NCBI GenBank assembly: GCA_964653795.1
Contig: CAZZHO010000028.1
Location: 1 to 32,877, forward strand
Source of the DNA: JAWPMT01 sp964653795
Lineage (GTDB): Bacteria > Bacteroidota > Bacteroidia > Cytophagales > Cyclobacteriaceae
Direction of reading: 5' to 3'
DNA: 32,877 nucleotides
Below are positions 16,201-22,638 of the stretch, piece after piece (position 1 is the stretch's first letter; the number at the start of each line of letters is the position of its first letter). Below the pieces are notes generated by a model. The model made no database searches. It worked only from the letters and a program-made list of their open reading frames with translations, and had not been told where the DNA came from. A program made the position numbers and the translations under genes.

Positions 16201-16764
16201 CTCCTTATGTCGAAAGCAATCGACGGTATGATCATTGACCATGCCTACGGCTTGCATGTACGCGTACATAATGGTCGTCCCAACGAATTTGAAGCCTCGT
16301 TTCTTGAGGTCCTTACTGAGTTGATCGGAGATATCGGTAGATACCGGAACTTGCTCTGTTGTGACCCAATTGTTTTGTATTGGTTTGCCATCCACAAATT
16401 GCCATATGTAATTAGAAAAAGAACCAAACTCTTCTTGCACTGAAATAAACTTCTGAGCATTGGTGCGGGTACCATTTACTTTGAGCTTGTTCCTCACGAT
16501 TCCAGGATACAAAAGGATTTCTGCAATTTCATCATCATTGATTGCAGCTACTTTCTCCACATTAAAGTCGTAAAAAACTTTTTGATAACCTTTTCGCTTT
16601 GCAAGAATCGTACTCCAACTGAGTCCTGCTTGAGCACCTTCCAATATTAAGAATTCAAATAGTACCTGATCCTCAAAAACTGGTACTCCCCATTCTTCAT
16701 CATGGTATTTTATATAGTCTTCTGATGGAGACTGTGCCCACTTACATCTTACCAAATTGCTCAT
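16192..16764 (-). CDS. tag: DNA-3-methyladenine glycosylase I
   Basis: This enzyme excises 3-methyladenine from alkylated DNA as the first step of base-excision repair. The 190-residue length fits Tag. The zinc ligands are conserved: Cys7 (RCKW), His21 (YHDEEWG), and His179 and Cys183 in NDHTVDCFRH. The base-recognition region LEGAQAGLSW contains Glu42, equivalent to the E. coli specificity residue, and Trp50. The longest frame starts at a TTG, but the ATG at 16764 gives MSNLVRCKWA, the usual start. A TATTTTTG sequence (16768-16775) lies only 4 bp before this ATG, which would imply an almost leaderless mRNA if used. The 3' end overlaps the convergent lipoprotein gene by 9 bp. Confidence 0.95.
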   Translation of the reverse strand: MSNLVRCKWAQSPSEDYIKYHDEEWGVPVFEDQVLFEFLILEGAQAGLSWSTILAKRKGYQKVFYDFNVEKVAAINDDEIAEILLYPGIVRNKLKVNGTRTNAQKFISVQEEFGSFSNYIWQFVDGKPIQNNWVTTEQVPVSTDISDQLSKDLKKRGFKFVGTTIMYAYMQAVGMVNDHTVDCFRHKELQ

Positions 16765-16819
16765 AATCAAAAATATTGATGAATGTGGGAATTAGGTTTT
16801 AGCCCCTTACAATAAATCA

Positions 16820-16827
16820 TATTTTTG
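16820..16827 (+). promoter_or_regulatory. -7 promoter element (TATTTTTG)
   Basis: This is an exact TAnnTTTG match ending 20 bp before the ATG of the secreted protein at 16848. Spacing to the start resembles the other -7 elements in this window. A -33 TTG is not obvious. Confidence 0.5.
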
Positions 16828-16847
16828 TTTGGTTAGTCAAGAGATAT

Positions 16848-17903
16848 ATGCGCGTCTATTTTCTTCTATCAATACTGTTCGTCTCTTTTGGAACTTCGGC
16901 TCAGCTGCCTTCTAGGTTCGATTTGGAACTCGGCCTTCTGAATGCCAAAGACGCAGGTATTCCTACTTCTCTGACCAGTAGCCGGAGCGTCGTGATCTAC
17001 TCGGGGGCAGATGAAGGATGGATGGAGAAGTGTGAAGTCTTCCACTCCTCTTTGTCGAGGGTGGGCATCGACCCTGTTATTTATATTCATGCCAAAGAGC
17101 TTTATGCAAGTGATTTTGTCAGGAGGAAATTCCGATCCTTTTTCTCTCAAAGACAGCTGCGAAATTCAATAGTGATTGTAGACGGAAATGTTTCGTCCTT
17201 GTCCATAGTAGAAAATAAACCCAATGGTGACTTTGATTTCGAGAAAGGGTCCTGGACTACCAGGGGCTCTAGTTTTGCTGAGAATATTTTTTCACTAGGG
17301 TTACAGTTGAAGAGCAAGGGTCTTCCTGAATCAAATTTCTTGGTGCTGACGAAACCCGAGTTTTTAGGAGATATCAGCTTATTCAAGGGCAGAAAGTACA
17401 ACAATTATTCTGGAGCCATTCGGAGGCAAAAAGTAGGATTGGCCCTATTTGAAGAATTCCCAGCCCTGGACCTGGGAGATATAGCGCAAAGTTTAATTTC
17501 CGAATACAACGCAGCGATTCAAAAACAAAACGAGTTGTTGAAAGAAAGCTTTAGTCAATTTGAATGGTCCTGGGATCCAATACAATATGAGTCTAATGAA
17601 AACACCCTGAAAGAAGGAATACAATACGTAGTACAAATTGCGGGAACATATGGCTCCACAGTCAGAGATCTTCTCAATTACGACAAGGATACCAATGAGA
17701 CAATTTTGGTGTCTTACACGCCTGGACCTTTAGGTGGGGATGTTAGTCTGAAGAGGTTACAAGCTACCGAGTTCATGTACAAAGTCTATATACATCAGGT
17801 CAGAGCAGATGATATTTTTGCCGGAGAGGAATGGGATGCTGATGTTACCTGGCCAGAGGCGATGCGAAACTTTTTCTTTACGATGAAAAGGCAATTTGAG
17901 TGA
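16848..17903 (+). CDS. Secreted protein of unknown function, coupled to NAT-like gene
   Basis: The 351 residues begin with a Sec signal peptide ending near residue 19 (VSFGTSAQ). The mature protein is mixed alpha/beta. Features include RSVVIYSGADEGWMEKC (about 46-62) followed by a helix, then a strand SIVIVDGNVSS (about 107-117), an order suggestive of a Rossmann-like or TIR/flavodoxin-like layout. The C-terminal half contains FQFEWSWDP-type aromatic residues and VSYTPGPLGGD. I do not recognise the family. Its stop overlaps the GTG start of the next gene by 4 bp (GTGA), indicating translational coupling. A perfect -7 element lies upstream. One product is exported and the other is predicted to be cytoplasmic, so the link between them is not obvious. 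Confidence 0.7.
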   Translation: MRVYFLLSILFVSFGTSAQLPSRFDLELGLLNAKDAGIPTSLTSSRSVVIYSGADEGWMEKCEVFHSSLSRVGIDPVIYIHAKELYASDFVRRKFRSFFSQRQLRNSIVIVDGNVSSLSIVENKPNGDFDFEKGSWTTRGSSFAENIFSLGLQLKSKGLPESNFLVLTKPEFLGDISLFKGRKYNNYSGAIRRQKVGLALFEEFPALDLGDIAQSLISEYNAAIQKQNELLKESFSQFEWSWDPIQYESNENTLKEGIQYVVQIAGTYGSTVRDLLNYDKDTNETILVSYTPGPLGGDVSLKRLQATEFMYKVYIHQVRADDIFAGEEWDADVTWPEAMRNFFFTMKRQFE

Positions 17904-18718
17904 GGAAACTCAATTACTTTCAAAATCGACCGAAGCTGCCCAATATTGATGTAGTAGCTTACTTAGAAAGGCTCGGCTTAAAAAGAGAGGACATTTCTTT
18001 CAGCTACTTGAAAAAGATACAACGCCATCATCAGCGTGAAATACCCATTGACAACTTAGCCCTACACTTTGGTAAGCCCATTTCCTGGGATATTAAAAGT
18101 ATTTTTCGCCGAGTGATGGACAAGGACCGTGGAGGTCTTCCATTGGAATTGAATTACCTCCTTTTTCATCTTTTAAATCAGCTGGGCTTTGATTGCATCA
18201 TCACTTCTGCAAGCCACTTTCGAGGTGATGCGGAATTTGGACCGCTTTACGAACACATGGTCATTCTGGTTGAACTTGAAGAAAAATTGTGGTTGGTGGA
18301 TGTGGGTTTAGAAGAGAACATCCACTCACCGAAAGAGATAGTGGAACAAAAGTTACAAGTGGATTTCAATAGATACATGGCCTTGTTTGAGGATGCTGAT
18401 GGTGATTGGGTCTTGAAAAAATCACACGATATGACCAGTTTCTCCACTATGTACAAATTCTCCTTATCAGAGACACAGGGTATAGAGTTTCTTCAAATGC
18501 ATCATTACTATCAGACGGATTCAGATTCTCCCTTTATCAGTAAGAAATCTATCTCTAAAATTTTCCCAGAGGGGAAAGTGACCCTTACTGATACCATGCT
18601 CACTGGTATATTGGAAGGGGAGTTACAAGAAGAGAAAATATTGAATGAAGATGCCTTTCTATCGAAGCTCGAGCAGTACTTTGATATCAGCCTTCGCGAC
18701 CTACTGAAGAATAATTGA
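17900..18718 (+). CDS. Arylamine N-acetyltransferase homologue lacking the catalytic cysteine
   Basis: This 272-residue cytoplasmic protein has the arylamine N-acetyltransferase (NAT) fold. The N-terminal helical segment (QRHHQREIPIDNLALHFGKPI) and the region after it match the family. Active NATs carry RGG-(Y/F)-C-(F/Y)-E-x-N with the acetyl-accepting Cys. This protein reads RGGLPLELN, placing Pro81 at the Cys position. The other triad members remain: His119 in YEHMVILV and Asp134 in WLVDVGLEEN. Canonical acetyl-CoA-dependent acetyl transfer is therefore not expected. It may bind a ligand or act by another chemistry; that is inference. It starts with GTG, overlapping the upstream secreted-protein gene by 4 bp. 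Its last 18 bp overlap the convergent gene. Confidence 0.85.
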   Translation: MRKLNYFQNRPKLPNIDVVAYLERLGLKREDISFSYLKKIQRHHQREIPIDNLALHFGKPISWDIKSIFRRVMDKDRGGLPLELNYLLFHLLNQLGFDCIITSASHFRGDAEFGPLYEHMVILVELEEKLWLVDVGLEENIHSPKEIVEQKLQVDFNRYMALFEDADGDWVLKKSHDMTSFSTMYKFSLSETQGIEFLQMHHYYQTDSDSPFISKKSISKIFPEGKVTLTDTMLTGILEGELQEEKILNEDAFLSKLEQYFDISLRDLLKNN

Positions 18719-19546
18719 AGACAATTGCGAGGTGCTGGACTCATAAAAGCCGAACACCTTTTCTTCTTGCAGACCTTCCTTGATTTCTACAAGTTCGTTG
18801 AGTGTTAGCACTCCTCCTACCCAATCATCTATATGCCAATGACCATTACTTAAATCTCTTAATAGCGCATCATCGGCAAATGGCCAGGAGTTTGTGTAAA
18901 AGTAAGGTTCGTCGTAGTGGTCGTCTCCCGGTGAAAAACCAATGCCTAGATAAGTGGAGGTGTCAGCGTTTCCGGACTCCTTGAGTTTTACCGAAATGGC
19001 TAAATCAAAATGGTGTGGCCAAATTCTAACCTCAGAGACGTTGGAGAACTTACCTCTTAGATTGGAACAAAGAAGAAAAGCATTGTGATAAAGAGAAAGT
19101 AACGCCTCTAGTGCTTCATCATCCTCCAGTAGAAATGGACTGCCCTTCTGCGTATCGTATTTGGGAAGTTCGTATGGGAGGTCCGCACTGAACTTATCAA
19201 CTGATAAACCGCTTTCTCCTGCTTGACCCTCCAGCCACATCATGAGCTGAGCGAAACTATTCCCTTGAATATCTAATGAGCTGGTTTCGGCATTTTCTCT
19301 TTGAAAGATTAGGGTTTTGCTACTTATATCCAGGCCAGGCCTGACTAGCCCTGATTCGCTTTCAACCCATTTACCCACCATGATTTTTTCCTCGGGGACC
19401 CAACTTATTACAGCATTTTCATCCTCTTCTGAGGCAGGCAGATAGTGTCTTCCAAAAGCTGAGCAGCTTTGGAGTACATGATGAAGTTGAGCCTTGATTG
19501 AACTAATGCGATCCTTGTCATCGAAGGAAGCGTGTTCCCAATTCAT
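18701..19546 (-). CDS. Conserved hypothetical protein with WPHHFD motif
   Basis: From the ATG at 19546 the product has 281 residues, with no signal peptide or membrane helix; the frame also extends 12 codons to a TTG. Visible landmarks are ELPKYDTQKG near the middle, a helix with LSLYHNAFLLCSNL, then VRIWPHHFDLAISVK, GIGFSPGDDHYDEPYFYTNS and HWHIDDWVGG. The clustered His, Asp and aromatic residues in the C-terminal half could form a metal or ligand site. The C-terminal part reminds me of DUF5996-type proteins, but this is a recollection and not a firm assignment. It overlaps the NAT-like gene tail-to-tail by 18 bp and diverges from the GT4 gene. Confidence 0.65.
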   Translation of the reverse strand: MNWEHASFDDKDRISSIKAQLHHVLQSCSAFGRHYLPASEEDENAVISWVPEEKIMVGKWVESESGLVRPGLDISSKTLIFQRENAETSSLDIQGNSFAQLMMWLEGQAGESGLSVDKFSADLPYELPKYDTQKGSPFLLEDDEALEALLSLYHNAFLLCSNLRGKFSNVSEVRIWPHHFDLAISVKLKESGNADTSTYLGIGFSPGDDHYDEPYFYTNSWPFADDALLRDLSNGHWHIDDWVGGVLTLNELVEIKEGLQEEKVFGFYESSTSQLSSIILQ

Positions 19547-19645
19547 TTTTACATCGTTCGGTTGGTGAAAGCAAGAACTCAAAAAAGTTGAGGGAAGTCA
19601 AGACTTTAGCGATTTCTTTTTGCTGATTTAGTGAATTTTGTCGCA

Positions 19646-20728
19646 ATGCGCATTCTATTCACAAGCTATCAGAAGGGCTTTGCAGGATCAGCATATTCTA
19701 CGGTATACCTGGCTTTAGGCTTGAAAGAACGGGGTCATGACATTTTTGTGGCTGGTGTGGAAGGCTCCATCATTGCTGAAAAGGTCTCTGAGAAAGGCAT
19801 TCCATTTACTGTTCTCACCAAAGGTTTCAAATATTGGGATCGCAATTCCATTCGTATTATTAATGACCTGATTATTGAGGAAAGGATTGAGATTGTGAAT
19901 GCGCAATCAAGTAGGGACAGATATGTTCTTGCAGCGATAAAACTCTTTTACAACAAGGGCTTCACACTGATTCATACGCGAAGACAAAGGGCCAACAGTA
20001 AAGGTCTATTCATCCAAAACTTCATCTATAATAGAACCGCTAATTATATGGTGGCAGTAAGTGAAGGGGTGAAAAAAAGTATGACCAAAATTGGACTGGA
20101 TTCGAGGAAAATAACAGTCATTTACAATGGAACACCTAAAGAGAGATACAATGGGGTCAATGCTGAATCTGTCGATAAGCTAAGGCACAAATACCAATTA
20201 GGAGACAAACAGGTAATTGGTTGTGTAGCACGGAAGAAGCTGCAAATTGATCTTCTAAGGGCATTGCAATACCTCCCTAGCAACCTGGTGGTCGTTTTCG
20301 TTGGACTAAGTCGTCAGAATTTGTCTAAGGAATTAAGTGAAACCATGCCGACTCAGGATTTGATTTTCACTGGAGGACTTTCATCAACTGAAGTGTTGCA
20401 TCATTATCCTCTCTTCGATGTAAAAGTGTTACCCTCACAAATAGAGGGTCTTTCGCAATCACTATTGGAAGCCATGGCTATGGGCGCGCCTGTTGTGGCC
20501 ACTGCTGCTGCAGGGAATATTGACCTTGTCAGCAATAGTGAAAATGGATTTCTATATGAAAAAGGAAATGATACGCACCTTGCTGAAATGATTTTGAAGG
20601 TTCTGGCAATGAGAAGCGAAGAAAAGGAGCGACTAATCGCTGCTGGAAAGAAGACTGCCCTGGAAGATTTTAGTATTGAAAGGACAGTTAGCGCCTATGA
20701 AAAGTTCTTTTTGGACATACTGCAATAA
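19646..20728 (+). CDS. GT4-family glycosyltransferase (glycosyl transferase group 1)
   Basis: This GT-B fold glycosyltransferase has 360 residues from the ATG at 19646 (MRILFTSYQKG, a standard first strand); a GTG 15 bp upstream is an alternative. The N-terminal acceptor domain shows FAGSAYSTVYLALGLKERGHD. The C-terminal donor domain begins near TVIYNGTPKERY, with VIGCVARKKLQIDLL. It contains the GT4 nucleotide-sugar motif PSQIEGLSQSLLEAMAMG followed by PVVAT, with the E-x7-E pair, and the typical GFLYEKGN ending. It presumably adds a hexose to a surface glycan or lipid. No glycan cluster surrounds it, so the substrate is unknown. Confidence 0.9.
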   Translation: MRILFTSYQKGFAGSAYSTVYLALGLKERGHDIFVAGVEGSIIAEKVSEKGIPFTVLTKGFKYWDRNSIRIINDLIIEERIEIVNAQSSRDRYVLAAIKLFYNKGFTLIHTRRQRANSKGLFIQNFIYNRTANYMVAVSEGVKKSMTKIGLDSRKITVIYNGTPKERYNGVNAESVDKLRHKYQLGDKQVIGCVARKKLQIDLLRALQYLPSNLVVVFVGLSRQNLSKELSETMPTQDLIFTGGLSSTEVLHHYPLFDVKVLPSQIEGLSQSLLEAMAMGAPVVATAAAGNIDLVSNSENGFLYEKGNDTHLAEMILKVLAMRSEEKERLIAAGKKTALEDFSIERTVSAYEKFFLDILQ

Positions 20729-20730
20729 AA

Positions 20731-20752
20731 AAGGCAGGTATAAACCTGCCTT
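20731..20752 (-). terminator. Intrinsic terminator between convergent genes
   Basis: A perfect 9-bp stem AAGGCAGGT / ACCTGCCTT with a 4-nt loop lies 3 bp after the glycosyltransferase stop and 28 bp after the TerB-like stop. Read on the minus strand the stem runs into TTTTTTATT, a good Rho-independent terminator for the TerB-like genes. On the plus strand the T tract is poor, so it may act only partly for the glycosyltransferase. Confidence 0.75.
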
Positions 20753-20779
20753 CAATGTTATTGAATAAGGTGATCGACC

Positions 20780-21175
20780 TTATACCTCGTATTTCTTAAC
20801 TGCCTTCTTGAGTGAATCAATGTTCGCCGTAATGGACGGATCACTGTAAACTCTTGAAGCCAAGGCAGAAATTACTTTTCTTTTGAATCCTAATTTTTCA
20901 GCAAGGTCTTCGCAATACTTGATTTCACTCAGATAAACTTGATGATCAATTTTCATTAGCTGCACAATGTTGTATAGAAAATCGAATTTTTCATCAGATG
21001 TCATTGTACTCAATGAAGGAAGTGGTTCAGGACTTTCGATTAGTTGATCTACCTCTGCCTTATCTAGTCCGTTTGCTTTAGCAAGCATGTAGATTTGGGT
21101 CTTTTCCTCTCCGTCAAAGTCACCATCGATATTTGCTAGACCGATTAGGACACTAAGCTGGGATTTAATGCTCAT
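20780..21175 (-). CDS. TerB-like domain protein (copy 2)
   Basis: This small soluble all-helical protein of 131 residues resembles the TerB (tellurite resistance B/DUF533-like) fold. It opens with a helix carrying LANIDGDFDGEEKTQIYML, the acidic loop typical of this fold that can bind metal. It continues with SDEKFDFLYNIVQLMKIDHQVYLSEI, then a helix with CEDLAEKLGF. No other ter operon genes are near, so tellurite resistance should not be assumed; such domains are often attached to stress or membrane-associated functions. It is a close paralogue of the next gene upstream, 66 bp away. An exact TAnnTTTG match on this strand (21237-21244) overlaps the upstream gene's stop. A strong terminator follows the gene. 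Confidence 0.8.
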   Translation of the reverse strand: MSIKSQLSVLIGLANIDGDFDGEEKTQIYMLAKANGLDKAEVDQLIESPEPLPSLSTMTSDEKFDFLYNIVQLMKIDHQVYLSEIKYCEDLAEKLGFKRKVISALASRVYSDPSITANIDSLKKAVKKYEV

Positions 21176-21241
21176 TTGATTATTGAATTTCTTGGTATGA
21201 TGTGAATGTTAAAGATAAAGTGAATATAAACAGGGCCAAAA

Positions 21242-21658
21242 TTACTCATTCGCGAATTTCCTTGCTTCACGCATGAGTAATTCCCGGTTAGCTGTGACCG
21301 AAGGATCACCATAGATTCTTGAAGCGATTTTCTTCACGACTTTCTTATTAAAGTCCAGTTTTTCAGCAATTTGTTCGCAGAATCTGATCTCGCTTAGGTA
21401 GACTTCATTGTCGATTTTCATCAACTGTATGATATCATAGAGATACTCAAATTTCTCATCAAAAGTCAGGGCTTGAAACTCGATTGTGGCGTCTCCCTGG
21501 TTTAGCTCCTCGCCAATGAGTGCTTCGATTTCTTCTTCTTTTAACCTGTGAGCTTTGCCGATGCTGAAAATCAGACTTTTTTCGATATCGGAGAATTTTT
21601 GGTCGCTTAGCGCTAAGCGTACAAGTCCCCTAAGGTGAGCAGTGAAATTGTTTTCCAT
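21242..21658 (-). CDS. TerB-like domain protein (copy 1)
   Basis: This 138-residue helical protein is paralogous to the adjacent downstream gene. Both share the block (S/F)DEKF-x-(F/Y)LY-x-I-x-QLMKID-x-x-VYLSEI, followed by CE-x-x-AEKL and SR-x-Y-x-DPS-x-TAN. The N-terminal acidic loop is altered: it reads ALSDQKFSDIEK instead of NIDGDFDGEEK, so one acidic ligand position is weaker. A tandem duplication followed by divergence explains the pair. No signal peptide or membrane helix is present. Function is unknown. It is likely cotranscribed with the second copy toward the terminator at 20731. Confidence 0.8.
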   Translation of the reverse strand: MENNFTAHLRGLVRLALSDQKFSDIEKSLIFSIGKAHRLKEEEIEALIGEELNQGDATIEFQALTFDEKFEYLYDIIQLMKIDNEVYLSEIRFCEQIAEKLDFNKKVVKKIASRIYGDPSVTANRELLMREARKFANE

Positions 21659-21729
21659 TTGGTAATCAGTGTTTTAGGAATACGAAAAAATAAAAGCGGG
21701 AGTTGTAAGATAAAGAATATATGAGAAAG

Positions 21730-22491
21730 CTAGTGTAGGTAGCTACCAGCATTCACGTCAAAGGTTGCTCCTGTAGCATGATCCGCCATTCCACTGGCTA
21801 TGAAGGTGATGAGTGGTGCCAGGTCTTTCGGTTCAGTGAGTCTTTCTAGTGCCAAATCGCCTTTTGCATGTTCCTCACCATACTGTTGCATGAACTCTTT
21901 GGCCATGTCAGTCCGGACAAAACCAGGTGCAATATTGAAAGCCTTAATGCCTTGTTTCCCGTACGATTTCGCGATAGACCTTGTCAAAGAAACCATACCC
22001 GCTTTTGAGGCTCCGTAGGCGAAATACTCTGCTGTTTCCCCTTTGTAGGCAGCTCGAGAAGTAACATTGATGATTCTTCCAGCAGCTCGTCTTTTTAAGA
22101 AATGCTCTACAGCTTTTTTACAAAGCATTGCCGGAGAGTTCAGGTTGACCATCATGGTCTCATTCCAGGTAGATTGCCATGCATCGTCAGCATCTGCAAA
22201 GGCGGAGCTTTTGGCTACACCAGCATTGTTGATGAGGACTTCTACACTCCCTAACTCCAGCGAAACCCTCTCGAACAGTTTGAGTGCTTCATCTTGCTGC
22301 GATAAATCAGCTTGAAATGCTTTAGACTCATTTCCCAGGATATGAGCAAGATTCTCAGCCTCTCTAACATTCTTATTATAATGGACGGCAATGGTGGCTC
22401 CAGCTTCAGCGAGTTTAGTTGCGACAGCTTTGCCAATTCCTCGGCTGGCGCCAGTTACCAAAATGTTTAATCCTGAGAGATTTATATACAT
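21730..22491 (-). CDS. Short-chain dehydrogenase/reductase (FabG-like)
   Basis: This is a classical SDR of 253 residues with a Rossmann fold using NAD(P)H. TGASRGIG (13-20) is the cofactor glycine motif, NNAG is at 88-91, and the catalytic residues are Ser145, Tyr159 and Lys163 (YGASK). The C-terminal region IAPGFVRTDMA is typical of 3-oxoacyl-ACP reductase-like members. A basic residue in the glycine loop (Arg17) favours NADPH. There are no other fatty-acid genes nearby, so it could act on a 3-oxoacyl chain or another carbonyl. It stands in the same orientation as the TerB-like genes, 71 bp upstream of them, but a link is not evident. Confidence 0.9.
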   Translation of the reverse strand: MYINLSGLNILVTGASRGIGKAVATKLAEAGATIAVHYNKNVREAENLAHILGNESKAFQADLSQQDEALKLFERVSLELGSVEVLINNAGVAKSSAFADADDAWQSTWNETMMVNLNSPAMLCKKAVEHFLKRRAAGRIINVTSRAAYKGETAEYFAYGASKAGMVSLTRSIAKSYGKQGIKAFNIAPGFVRTDMAKEFMQQYGEEHAKGDLALERLTEPKDLAPLITFIASGMADHATGATFDVNAGSYLH

Positions 22492-22638
22492 CGCGTTGCT
22501 GCTTTAGGGGCTTCAAAATAAGTAAAGGATCGCTAAACTCTGAACCTCACAACGCAATCCTTCACAGATAAATTTTCATAGAAGGAACAAATTGCTGAAA
22601 TTCAGCGTACTTATGTTCTAATATTTAGCATTTGGGTA

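Noticed and set aside
16768..16775. TATTTTTG as promoter for tag
   Set aside because: It ends 4 bp before the ATG, which would make the mRNA almost leaderless. It may be chance in an AT-rich stretch, so it is mentioned only in the gene entry.
21604..21619. 16-bp perfect palindrome CGCTTAGCGCTAAGCG
   Set aside because: It lies inside the coding sequence of a TerB-like gene. A palindrome of this size is expected by chance about once in a window of this length, and no second copy was seen.
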